Shown here piece by piece: positions 35,744 to 44,013 of a stretch of 64,000 nucleotides of DNA (the stretch's first letter is position 1; each line of letters starts with the position of its first letter). The stretch is from Actinoplanes italicus (lineage in GTDB: Bacteria; Actinomycetota; Actinomycetes; Mycobacteriales; Micromonosporaceae): NCBI RefSeq assembly GCF_003001815.1, contig NZ_PVMZ01000007.1, forward strand, positions 1 to 64,000. The letters run 5' to 3'. The notes under the pieces are model-generated. The model worked only from the letters and a program-made list of their open reading frames with translations. It did no database searches and was not told where the DNA came from. The position numbers and the translations under genes were made by a program.

Positions 35744-38700
35744 TCAGTCAACGATGGCCTCCGGGGCGAGGGCGAACAGGTCGCGCAGCTCCTGGGCGGA
35801 GAGGGCGCTCAGCCAGCCCTCGCCGGTGCCGACGACGCGTTCGGCGAGGATGCCCTTGTCGGACAGGACGCGGTCGATGCGTTCCTCCAGGGTGCCGAGG
35901 CAGACCAGGGTGTGCACATGCACGTCGCGGTGCTGGCCGATGCGGAACGCCCGGTCGGAGGCCTGGGTCTCGGTGGCCGGGTTCCACCAGCGGTCGATGT
36001 GCACGACGTGGTTGGCCGCGGTCAGGTTGAGGCCGGTGCCGCCCGCCTTGAGGGACAGCACGAACACGCCGGGGCGTTCGGCTTTCTGGAACTCGGCGAC
36101 CATCGCGTCGCGGGCGCCGCGCGGGGTGCCCCCGTGCAGGAACGACACCGGCACGCCGAACCGCGCCGCGAGGTGCGGGGTGAGCATGCCCCCGAACCGG
36201 GCGAACTGGGTGAAGCACAGCACGCTCTCGCCCGCGCCGAGCGCATGGTCGACGATCTCCTCGAGGCGTTCGATCTTGCCGGACCGGCCGGGCAGCGGTG
36301 ACGCGTCCTTGAGCAGCAGCGCCGGGTGCACGCACGCCTGCTTCAACTTGGTCATCGCGGCCAGGACCAGGCCCTTGCGCCATTTCTCGCCGGGTTCGGC
36401 GAGCCGCTCGAGCAGGTCGTCGAGGACCGCGCGATAGAGGCTGACCTGCTCGAGCGTCATCCCGCACAGGTGACGGACGTGCCGTTTCGCGGGCAGCTCG
36501 GCGGCGATGGCGTGGTCGGCCTTGGTGCGGCGCAGCAGGAACGGCCGGGTGGCCTGCCGGAGGCGGGCGGCGGCGTCCTCCTCCGCGTAGCGTTCGATCG
36601 GCACCGCGAACCGCGCCCGGAACGTGTGCGCCGACGCCAGGATCCCGGGGTTGACGAAGTCCAGGATCGACCAGAGTTCGGCCAGCCGGTTCTCGACCGG
36701 GGTGCCGGTCAGCGCGATCCGGTTGCGGGCCGGGAAACGGCGCACCGCCTTGGCGACGGCGGCACCGCTGTTCTTGATGTGCTGCGCCTCGTCGAGCACC
36801 ACCCGATCCCAGGAGATGGCGGCGAGGGCGTCGGCGTCGCGCATCGCGGTGGCGTAGGTGGTGAGCACCACGTCGGCCTCGGCGGCGACCAGCGCCGGGT
36901 CGTCGCGGCCGGCGCCGTGCAGCACCCGCACCCGGAGCCCGGGCGCGAACCTGGCCGCCTCACGCTGCCAGTTGCCGAGCACCGAGAGCGGGCAGATCAG
37001 CAGTGCGGGGCCCGCCCGGTGGTGCAGCAGCAACGCCAGGAGCTGCACGGTCTTGCCCAGTCCCATGTCGTCGGCGAGACAGGCGCCGAGTCCGAGCGTG
37101 TCGAGGAAGGCCAACCAGGAGAAACCCCGGATCTGGTACGGCCGGAGCTGCCCCTCGAACCCCGCGGGCTGCGGCAGGATCTCCAGCCGCTGGTCGAGGC
37201 GCCCGCTGAGCAGGTCGGCCAGCCAGCCGTCGCCACGTGCGTCGGTCACCGGCAGCGGCAGCTCCTCGGGTGGCAGCAGCCGCATCATCCGCAGCGCGTC
37301 ACCGGCGGTCATCCGCCCGCCGCCGCGCCGCAGGAACGCCAGGCCGGCGGCGAGCCGCTCCGGGTCGAGGAAGACCCACCGCCCCCGCAGCCGGACCAGC
37401 GGCACCTTGGCCCGGGCCAGATCGGCCAGGTCGTCCTCGGTGAGGGTGCGCCCGCCGAGCGCCAGTCCCCACCGGAAGTCGACCAGCTCGCGCAGCCCGA
37501 CGGCGCGGTCGCGGAGCACCTGCGAGACCGGGTCACGGCCGCGCACCTCCAGCGACAGGCCGAGACTCGGCCGGCGCCGCCACCAGGCCGGCAGCAGCAC
37601 GCCGTAACCCGCCTCCTCCAGCAGGGCGGCATGGCTGAGGAACCGGTGCGCGCCCTCGGTGTCGAGCAGCATCTGGCCCGGGTGGGTGCCGCGCAGTGCC
37701 TCGGCCAGGTCGGGGTAGAGCCGCGCCGCCCGGCCCAGCCCGGCGAGCAGCCGCTCCTGTGGGTGGGCCGTCCATCGCCGCAGCGGCGCCGACCGGTCCA
37801 GCCAGACGTCGGCGGCCGGGACCAGCACGCTGGGCTCGTCGACGGCCTGGAGCAGGAACTCCAGCCGCCACACGTCTTCCGGCAGCGGCACCTCGTCGGG
37901 TATGACCGGCTCGTGCTCGCGCGGGTCGCTCAGCCGGAAGCACACCCGCACCTCGGCACCGCGCGCCGCCTGCTCGAACCACGCGTCCAGCCGCCCGGCC
38001 AGGGTGTCGGCCAGCGGCGCCGCCGCCTCGAACTCGGGCTCGCCGGTCAGCGCCGCGAGCCACCCGTAGTCGGCGAGCGTCACGCCGGCCTCGGCCAGAC
38101 GCGTGCGCACCAGGCCGTCGACGAGACGCTCCAGGGCGGCCTCGGCCGCCGGAGCAGTCCGCTCGTCGCCGCCTCCGGCCCGGTCGGCCGGCTCCAGGTC
38201 GGCCGGAGCGGACAGCGGTTGCTCGGCGAGGCAGGCGGGGGGTAGATGGTCGAGGAGCGCGGCGCGGCGGACCGCGTCGGCACCGGTCACGATCGGCCGC
38301 CACAGCGCCACCGGGCGGGCGCCGTCGATCCGCACACCCGGGAGCACCCGCCCGCGACGGACCAGGCTCGCCGCGAACGCGCACCACTCGACGACCCAGC
38401 GGGTGGACGGGGCGACCCGGCCGTCGAATTCGGCCACCAGGTCGTCGTCGACGAACGGCACGCCGGCCGCCGGGACCCGCCAGGCCCGCGGCCGCGGAGT
38501 CCCCCGGCGGGCGGGCAGCCCGAGATGTGGCGACGGCAGCGGCCCGGAGCCGGTCGACGGCAGGATCACCGTGGCCTCGGCCCTGGCCTCACCGAGCGGC
38601 AGCCCGCCGGCCGCGACGGCGAACGGGTGGGGCGGCGCTGCGCCCCGGCCGGCGGTGACGTCGGTGGCGGCCGCGCCGTCCTCGGCCCACAGGCTCAGAC

Positions 38701-38770
38701 GGCCGTCGCGCCCGACGAGGGCGTGCAACACCCGCACGTCCGACCCGCCGGCCCGGCTGACGTCGGTCAT
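35744..38770 (-). CDS. SNF2-family DEAD/DEAH-box ATPase/helicase
   Basis: The 1008-residue protein has an N-terminal region of about 500 residues typical of bacterial SNF2 proteins (DUF3670-like), then the ATPase core: DDMGLGKT (Walker A, about residues 567-574), DEAQHIKN (motif II, about 658), LTGTPVENRLAELW (motif III) and a RecA-2 lobe with LSLKAGGTGLNLTAANHVVHIDRWWNPA and RAFRIGQ (motifs V and VI). All ATPase motifs are intact. It presumably translocates on duplex DNA. Paired with the SWIM protein gene downstream. No methylase, nuclease or other defence gene is adjacent, so defence is not supported here. Confidence 0.93.
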   Translation of the reverse strand: MTDVSRAGGSDVRVLHALVGRDGRLSLWAEDGAAATDVTAGRGAAPPHPFAVAAGGLPLGEARAEATVILPSTGSGPLPSPHLGLPARRGTPRPRAWRVPAAGVPFVDDDLVAEFDGRVAPSTRWVVEWCAFAASLVRRGRVLPGVRIDGARPVALWRPIVTGADAVRRAALLDHLPPACLAEQPLSAPADLEPADRAGGGDERTAPAAEAALERLVDGLVRTRLAEAGVTLADYGWLAALTGEPEFEAAAPLADTLAGRLDAWFEQAARGAEVRVCFRLSDPREHEPVIPDEVPLPEDVWRLEFLLQAVDEPSVLVPAADVWLDRSAPLRRWTAHPQERLLAGLGRAARLYPDLAEALRGTHPGQMLLDTEGAHRFLSHAALLEEAGYGVLLPAWWRRRPSLGLSLEVRGRDPVSQVLRDRAVGLRELVDFRWGLALGGRTLTEDDLADLARAKVPLVRLRGRWVFLDPERLAAGLAFLRRGGGRMTAGDALRMMRLLPPEELPLPVTDARGDGWLADLLSGRLDQRLEILPQPAGFEGQLRPYQIRGFSWLAFLDTLGLGACLADDMGLGKTVQLLALLLHHRAGPALLICPLSVLGNWQREAARFAPGLRVRVLHGAGRDDPALVAAEADVVLTTYATAMRDADALAAISWDRVVLDEAQHIKNSGAAVAKAVRRFPARNRIALTGTPVENRLAELWSILDFVNPGILASAHTFRARFAVPIERYAEEDAAARLRQATRPFLLRRTKADHAIAAELPAKRHVRHLCGMTLEQVSLYRAVLDDLLERLAEPGEKWRKGLVLAAMTKLKQACVHPALLLKDASPLPGRSGKIERLEEIVDHALGAGESVLCFTQFARFGGMLTPHLAARFGVPVSFLHGGTPRGARDAMVAEFQKAERPGVFVLSLKAGGTGLNLTAANHVVHIDRWWNPATETQASDRAFRIGQHRDVHVHTLVCLGTLEERIDRVLSDKGILAERVVGTGEGWLSALSAQELRDLFALAPEAIVD

Positions 38771-38880
38771 GCCGGACCCCGGAGGCGCTGCGTCCGGCCG
38801 TCGTTGAACATGTCGCCGACTCTAGGCCGCCGGTACGACACTTTCCGTCGCGCCCGGTCGGCCCCGGACGGTAACCCCTG

Positions 38881-39324
38881 TCACTCCAGGGTCCAGGTGA
38901 TGTCCGGCGGCCGGACCCGTGCGCAGCGCGGGCCGCCGTCCGGTCCGGTCAGCCCGAGCCGCCCGACCAGTACGCCCTCACCGGCCGCGGACGCCCGCAG
39001 CAGCTCGCCGGGCACGTCACCGAACATCAGCTTGGCCCGGCGGAACATCGCGAACTCACCGGTGGCCGTGGAACCCCAGCTCAGATAGAGGAACCGGGCA
39101 CCCGGCCGGCCGTGCACCCAGGGCCCGCCGACGTCGATGAACCCGTCCACCTCGCGGCTGTCGACCTCCAGTTCCCAGACGGCGCGGTCCTCGTGCACCG
39201 GGACCCGGCCGACGATCTCCTGCTTGCGCTGCACACCGACGTGCACCCCGCCCAGCCGCAGCGTCTCCGCCTGCGGGGCACCGGCACGTCCCGGCAGCTC
39301 GTCCCCCTCGATCCGAATCCGCAC
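38881..39324 (-). CDS. DUF5990 family protein
   Basis: The 147-residue product (MRIRIEGDELPGR) matches the actinobacterial DUF5990 pattern: a beta-rich fold with VHVGVQRKQEIVGRVP, FIDVGGPWVHGRPGARFLYLSWG and a C-terminal CARVRPPDITW. No catalytic motif is evident and the function is unknown. Cytoplasmic. It lies upstream of the SNF2 gene on the same strand with a 110-bp gap, so it is probably a separate unit. Confidence 0.7.
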   Translation of the reverse strand: MRIRIEGDELPGRAGAPQAETLRLGGVHVGVQRKQEIVGRVPVHEDRAVWELEVDSREVDGFIDVGGPWVHGRPGARFLYLSWGSTATGEFAMFRRAKLMFGDVPGELLRASAAGEGVLVGRLGLTGPDGGPRCARVRPPDITWTLE

Positions 39325-39436
39325 GTCCAGACACTAGAGACCCCACCGGCCGTACACCAGCCGACGTAGCCGTACCGGAGAAGACGGGGTTTGCGCACGC
39401 CGGGCGGAGGTGCCCGACCGGCGCTAGGGTTCGTTC

Positions 39437-40465
39437 ATGGAGGGTGCCGCGTGGTGCGAGGACACCGTGCTCCGGTTCCGCCTACCCGACCCCGCCCACC
39501 GCTTGGCCGGTGTGCGCCTGCACTCGTCGGCGTTCCGCGCCGACCTGGAATTCCACGCCGGCACGGGAGCGTGGGAGTTGCGCCGGGACCGGCCACCGTT
39601 GTGGCGGCTGGAGTACCGGCTGGAACTGACGCACGCCGACGGCTCGCGCGAGGAGGTCACTGCCGGTGAGCTGCGCTGCCCGGACTACGTGGAACCGGAC
39701 TGGCTGGACCTGCCGCCCGTACCCGGCCACTGGTGGTCGCTCGACTCGGCACGGGTGTGGTCGCCGGACGCCCCGACGGACCGGGTGCTGGTGGCGCACG
39801 ACGGGCCGGAGTACGACCGGCTGGGCGGGCTCGGCAGGTTCGCGGCGATCGGTGACGGGCGGATCCCGCCGTTTCACCTGGTGCTGCTGACCCCGTCCGA
39901 CCGGGAGCGGCGGTATTCGGCGGACCCGGAGTACGCCCGTGAGCTGGCTTGCGAGACGCTGCCGCGGATCCGGGCGCGGCTCGGCGGCCGGCCGGTGGTC
40001 GGTGCGGGCGTCAGTCTGGGCGCTCTCGCCATGCTGCACGCGCAGTGGCGGCATCCGGAGGGCTTCGCCGGGCTGTTCCTGCAGTCGGGGAGCTTCTTCC
40101 GGCCCGAGCTGGACGGCCAGGAGTCGGGCTTCCGGTACTTCCGGCGGATCGTCCGGTTCACCGGAACCCTACACGGCGCGTCAGCGAACCGGACCAGCAA
40201 CGCGTCAGCGAGCGGGGCCAGCAACGAGTCAGCGAACCGGGCCAGCAACGCGTCAGCGAACCGGCGGAGAGCGGTTCCGGTGACGCTGACCTGCGGGGCG
40301 GCCGAGGAGAACCTGGCGAACAACCGGGCTCTGGCGGGTGTCCTGCGCGAGCGGGGGTACCTGGTGGATCTCGCCGAGAACCCGGACGCACACACCTGGA
40401 CCGGCTGGCGGGACGCGTTGCATCCGCATCTGACCCGACTTCTGCGACAAGTGTGGCCGGACTGA
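39437..40465 (+). CDS. Esterase-fold alpha/beta hydrolase (Fes/esterase D-like)
   Basis: The 342-residue product resembles enterochelin-esterase/esterase-D type hydrolases: an N-terminal beta domain (residues 1-110), a hydrolase core with VLVAHDGPEYDRLGG and the nucleophile elbow GVSLGA (Ser193), and a C-terminal His in DAHTWTGWRDAL. No signal peptide. Residues about 247-277 are an unusual Asn/Ser/Ala-rich insertion coded by 24-bp repeats. The ATP-grasp gene starts 15 bp downstream with a good ribosome binding site, so they form an operon. Neither siderophore nor trehalose substrates can be assigned. Confidence 0.8.
   Translation: MEGAAWCEDTVLRFRLPDPAHRLAGVRLHSSAFRADLEFHAGTGAWELRRDRPPLWRLEYRLELTHADGSREEVTAGELRCPDYVEPDWLDLPPVPGHWWSLDSARVWSPDAPTDRVLVAHDGPEYDRLGGLGRFAAIGDGRIPPFHLVLLTPSDRERRYSADPEYARELACETLPRIRARLGGRPVVGAGVSLGALAMLHAQWRHPEGFAGLFLQSGSFFRPELDGQESGFRYFRRIVRFTGTLHGASANRTSNASASGASNESANRASNASANRRRAVPVTLTCGAAEENLANNRALAGVLRERGYLVDLAENPDAHTWTGWRDALHPHLTRLLRQVWPD
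40178..40264 (+). repeat. 24-bp tandem repeat inside the esterase gene (3.6 copies)
   Basis: Units at 40178-40201, 40202-40225 and 40226-40249 plus a partial unit to 40264 follow the pattern GCGTCAGCGAACCGGNCCAG. They code for SANR[TA]SNA octapeptides, so copy number changes would keep the frame. Confidence 0.85.
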
Positions 40466-40480
40466 CCTGAGGGAGGCGAC

Positions 40481-41716
40481 GTGGCCGACGTCGAGCACAC
40501 CATCGGAATGCTGCTGGGGACCGAGGACGACTGGCCACGTGCCTACGAGTCGCTGCTGCGGCGTCTGGGCGTGGTGACCGGGACGGACGGGCGCAGTCAC
40601 CGGGCCCGGCCGGTAAGGGTCACGATCGAGCCGTTCAACCTGCGTGACAAGCCGAAGCACGACCTGGTCATCGACCGCCTGGCGTACTGGTACTACCACC
40701 CGCGCGAGTGGCTCAAGAAGATCGCGCTGATGGACGACGTGTACCTGCTGAACAGCCCGTTCACGTTCCAGTCGATGGAGAAGCACGCGGCCTACTGCGC
40801 GATGATGCGGCTCGGGCTCAAGGTGCCGGAGACGGTTCTGGTGCCGTTCAAGAACCCCCTCGAGAACTCCCGGTGGGCGTACACGGCGGCCCGGTACAAC
40901 CGGCCGTTCGACCTGGAGGCCACGGCGGCCGGGGTCGGCTATCCGCTGTGGATGAAGCCGTACGACGGTGGCGCCTGGGTGGGTGTGTCGAAGATCCGGA
41001 ATCCGGCCGAGCTGCACGCCGCCTACGACGCGTCCGGTGAGCGGCTGATGCACCTGCAGGAGTCGGTCGAGGGTTACGACGTGTTCGCCCGGTCCCTGAG
41101 CATCGGGCCGGAGACGATGGTGATGAGGTTCCGGCCGGAGCAGCCGATGCACGGCCGCTACGAGGTCGATCACAACTTCCTGTCGGCGGAGGCCGGCGAC
41201 GAGGTGGTGACGATCTCCCGGCTGGTCAACGCGTTCTTCCGGTGGGAGTTCAACAGCTGCGAGTCGCTGGTGCGGGGCACGGACGTGCACCCGATCGACT
41301 ATGCGAACGCGTGCCCGGACGTGTCGCTGACCTCGCTGCACTACTACTTCCCGTGGGCGATGACGGCGCTGCTGCGCTGGACGGTGTTCTGCGTGGTGAC
41401 CGGCCGCCGTCCGCGACTCGACATGGACACGGCCGAGTACTTCGCCATCGCCGACTCGGATCGGACATATAGTGAGAAATTGCAAGGCTATCGCGAGCTT
41501 GCGGACGCCTATTTCGAGATCGACAGATACCGGGAGTTCTGCGAGAAGAGCCTGGGGAACATCGAGGACATCGTGTACGACTGGGTCAGTTCCGAAGAGT
41601 TCCGGTCACTTCTGCGCGAAACGGTCCGCGCCCACTACCCGGTGCACGAGCACGAGAAGTTCCTGGCCCACTTCGGCGGGCTGATCGATGCGTGGATCCG
41701 CGACCAAGGGCGTTGA
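40481..41716 (+). CDS. ATP-grasp domain protein, operon partner of the esterase
   Basis: The 411-residue product starts at GTG 40481 after GGGAGGCGAC. It shows an ATP-grasp layout: an N-terminal pre-ATP-grasp domain (residues 1-110), then LKVPETVLVPFKN, a conserved Lys/Gly segment YPLWMKPYDGGAWVGV (about 160-175), LHLQE-type and MVMRFRP-like nucleotide strands, and a long C-terminal helical region. ATP-grasp enzymes join a carboxylate to an amine or thiol through an acyl phosphate. The substrate is unknown; the closest general description is a RimK/glutathione-synthase-like ligase. Its TGA stop lies within the -35 hexamer of the cellulase promoter. Confidence 0.75.
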   Translation: MADVEHTIGMLLGTEDDWPRAYESLLRRLGVVTGTDGRSHRARPVRVTIEPFNLRDKPKHDLVIDRLAYWYYHPREWLKKIALMDDVYLLNSPFTFQSMEKHAAYCAMMRLGLKVPETVLVPFKNPLENSRWAYTAARYNRPFDLEATAAGVGYPLWMKPYDGGAWVGVSKIRNPAELHAAYDASGERLMHLQESVEGYDVFARSLSIGPETMVMRFRPEQPMHGRYEVDHNFLSAEAGDEVVTISRLVNAFFRWEFNSCESLVRGTDVHPIDYANACPDVSLTSLHYYFPWAMTALLRWTVFCVVTGRRPRLDMDTAEYFAIADSDRTYSEKLQGYRELADAYFEIDRYREFCEKSLGNIEDIVYDWVSSEEFRSLLRETVRAHYPVHEHEKFLAHFGGLIDAWIRDQGR

Positions 41717-41770
41717 CGACGTAACACATGCGCAACCAATATGTGTCCATGCCTCTATGGGAGCGCTCCC
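41713..41770 (+). promoter_or_regulatory. Cellulase promoter with CebR/CelR-type operator
   Basis: TTGACG (41713-41718), an 18-nt spacer and CAATAT (41737-41742) form a sigma70-like promoter predicting a transcription start at about 41749, which is the A of an in-frame ATG. TGGGAGCGCTCCC (41758-41770) then follows: 13 of the 14 bases of the TGGGAGCGCTCCCA palindrome recognised by the cellulose-utilisation repressors CelR/CebR of Thermobifida and Streptomyces. Repressor bound at about +10 would block transcription until cello-oligosaccharide is present. No cebR gene is in the window. Confidence 0.75.
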
Positions 41771-43953
41771 TCAAGATAGCCACTGTCACTTTGCTCATGG
41801 TCGCCGGAGCCGCGGCCCCGGCCCAGGCCGAAGAAGCCGAACAGGTCGTCAACGGCGGTTTCGACAACGGCACGGACCCGTTCTGGACCAATGCGGGCAT
41901 GACGATCGGCCTCACCGACGGCCGCGCGTGCGTCGACGTCCCGGGCGGCACCGTCAACCGCTGGGACGCCGCCGTCGGCCAGAACGACATCGACCTGGTC
42001 GCCGGTGAGACGTACCGCTTCAGCTTCGACGCACAGGGCGACGCCGGCCACGTGGTCCGGGCCATCACCGGGCTCTCGGTCGCACCGTACGACACCTACT
42101 TCGAGCAGTCGCCCGTCCTCGGCGACTGGACGCACTACGAGTACACGTTCACCGCCAACGCGAGCACGGCGCAGGGCCAGGTCGCGTTCCAGGTGGGCGG
42201 CAGCCCCGACCCGTGGCGTTTCTGCGTGGACAACGTCTCGCTGGTCGGCGGCGTCCCGCCGGAGGTCTACGTGCCGGACACCGGCCCGCGCGTGCGGGTC
42301 AACCAGGTCGCCTACCTGCCGGACGGCCCGAAGGGCGCCACCCTCGTCACCGAGTCCACCACCGCACTGCCCTGGCAGCTCAAGGACCGGTCGGGCAAGG
42401 TCGTGAAGAGCGGCAGGACCACGCCGCGCGGCGTCGACGCGTCCTCCGGGCAGAACGTCCACACGATCGACTTCAGTGGCTACCGCCACAAGGCCACCGG
42501 GCTCACCCTCAGCGTGGACGGCGAGGTCTCCCGGCCCTTCGACATCAACGGGCGGGCGTACGACCAGCTGCGCGCCGACGCTCTGAAGTTCTACTACACC
42601 CAGCGCAGCGGCATCGAGATCCGTGACGACCTGCGGCCCGGGTACGCCCGCCCCGCCGGTCACGTCGACGTGGCCCCGAACCAGGGCGACGGCGCCGTCG
42701 GTTGCGTGCCGGGCGTCTGCGACTACACCCTCGACGTGCGTGGCGGCTGGTACGACGCCGGCGACCACGGCAAGTACGTCGTCAACGGCGGCATCTCGGT
42801 CTGGGAGCTGCTGGCCGAGTACGAGCACAACTCCGGCTCCCGCAAGGTGAACCTGGCCATCCCGGAGAGCGGGAACCGCGTCCCGGACATCCTCGACGAG
42901 GCACGCTGGGAGCTGGAGTTCCTGCTGAGCATGCAGGTCCCGGCCGGCAAGCCGTTCGCGGGCATGGCTCACCACAAGATCCACGACCAGGCGTGGACCG
43001 GTCTGCCGCTGCTGCCGCACCTCGACCCGCAGCCGCGTGAGGTGCACCCGGTCTCCACCGCCGCGAGCCTGAACCTGGCCGCCACCGGAGCCCAGGCCGC
43101 GCGCCTCTACCACCGGTACGACCGCACGTTCGCGGCGAAGTCGCTGGCCGCGGCCCGCAAGGCCTACGACGCGGCCAAGGCCAACCCGGCCCTGTTCGCT
43201 CCCGCCGACGGCGTCGGTGGCGGCCCCTACAACGACACCAAGGTCTCCGACGACTTCTACTGGGCGGCGGTCGAGCTCTACCTGACCACCGGTGAGAAGA
43301 AGTACGCGGCCGACATCCTGGCCAGTCCGGAACACACCGCCGACGTGTTCGGGCAGGGGGCGTTCGACTGGGCCTCCACGGCCGCGGCCGCGAAGATCGA
43401 CCTGGCACTGGTCCCGAACCGGCTGCCGGGCCTGCACAGGGTCAAGGCCCAGGTGGTCGCGGGTGCCGACAAGTACCTCGCGATCCAGCGGCAGCATCCG
43501 TACGGCGTGGCCTACGCTCCGGCGGACAACGTGTGGGACTGGGGCTCCAGCAGCACCATCGCCAACAACCTGGTGGTGATCGCGGCCGCCGAGCGGATCA
43601 CCGGTAAGCAGCGTTACCGGGACGGCCTGCTCACCGGCCTGGACTACCTGTTCGGCCGCAACGCGCTGAACATCTCCTACGTCACCGGGTACGGCGAGGT
43701 CAACGCGAAGAACCAGCACAGCCGCTGGTACGCCGCGCAACTCGACCCGGCGCTGCCGCACCCGCCGGCCGGCACCCTGTCCGGCGGCCCGAACTCGTCG
43801 ATCCAGGACCCGGTCGCGCAGGCCAAGCTCAAGGGCTGCACCGGCCAGTTCTGCTACATCGACGACATCGGCTCGTGGGCGACCAACGAGCTGACCATCA
43901 ACTGGAACGCGGCCCTGGCCCACGTGATCGGGTACGTGTCCGAGCTGGACTGA
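41749..43953 (+). CDS. Secreted GH9 endoglucanase/cellulase with N-terminal CBM
   Basis: The product (734 residues from ATG 41749; 741 from ATG 41728) has a signal peptide ending APAQA, a CBM4/9-type carbohydrate-binding module (about residues 35-165, VVNGGFDNGTDPFWTN), the Ig-like CelD_N domain (about 180-275, VRVNQVAYLPDGPKGA) and a GH9 (alpha/alpha)6 catalytic domain. The GH9 motif GGWYDAGDHGKY supplies the two catalytic Asp (about residues 336 and 339), and TNELTINWNAAL the acid Glu. It should cleave cellulose outside the cell. ATG 41749 is preferred because the promoter predicts a leaderless transcript there; the operator lies within its first codons. Confidence 0.92.
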   Translation: MPLWERSLKIATVTLLMVAGAAAPAQAEEAEQVVNGGFDNGTDPFWTNAGMTIGLTDGRACVDVPGGTVNRWDAAVGQNDIDLVAGETYRFSFDAQGDAGHVVRAITGLSVAPYDTYFEQSPVLGDWTHYEYTFTANASTAQGQVAFQVGGSPDPWRFCVDNVSLVGGVPPEVYVPDTGPRVRVNQVAYLPDGPKGATLVTESTTALPWQLKDRSGKVVKSGRTTPRGVDASSGQNVHTIDFSGYRHKATGLTLSVDGEVSRPFDINGRAYDQLRADALKFYYTQRSGIEIRDDLRPGYARPAGHVDVAPNQGDGAVGCVPGVCDYTLDVRGGWYDAGDHGKYVVNGGISVWELLAEYEHNSGSRKVNLAIPESGNRVPDILDEARWELEFLLSMQVPAGKPFAGMAHHKIHDQAWTGLPLLPHLDPQPREVHPVSTAASLNLAATGAQAARLYHRYDRTFAAKSLAAARKAYDAAKANPALFAPADGVGGGPYNDTKVSDDFYWAAVELYLTTGEKKYAADILASPEHTADVFGQGAFDWASTAAAAKIDLALVPNRLPGLHRVKAQVVAGADKYLAIQRQHPYGVAYAPADNVWDWGSSSTIANNLVVIAAAERITGKQRYRDGLLTGLDYLFGRNALNISYVTGYGEVNAKNQHSRWYAAQLDPALPHPPAGTLSGGPNSSIQDPVAQAKLKGCTGQFCYIDDIGSWATNELTINWNAALAHVIGYVSELD

Positions 43954-44013
43954 CACACCGCGGCGTGCGGGTTCCTCCTAGGCTGAACCACGAGCGAGGC
44001 TGGGGAGGAACCC

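Noticed and set aside
35744..38770. Phage defence island around the SNF2 helicase
   Set aside because: No nuclease, methylase, protease or other defence partner is adjacent; only the SWIM protein accompanies it.
41755..43956. 733-residue minus-strand frame opposite the GH9 gene
   Set aside because: Antisense shadow; the plus-strand product has clear CBM, Ig-like and GH9 domains.
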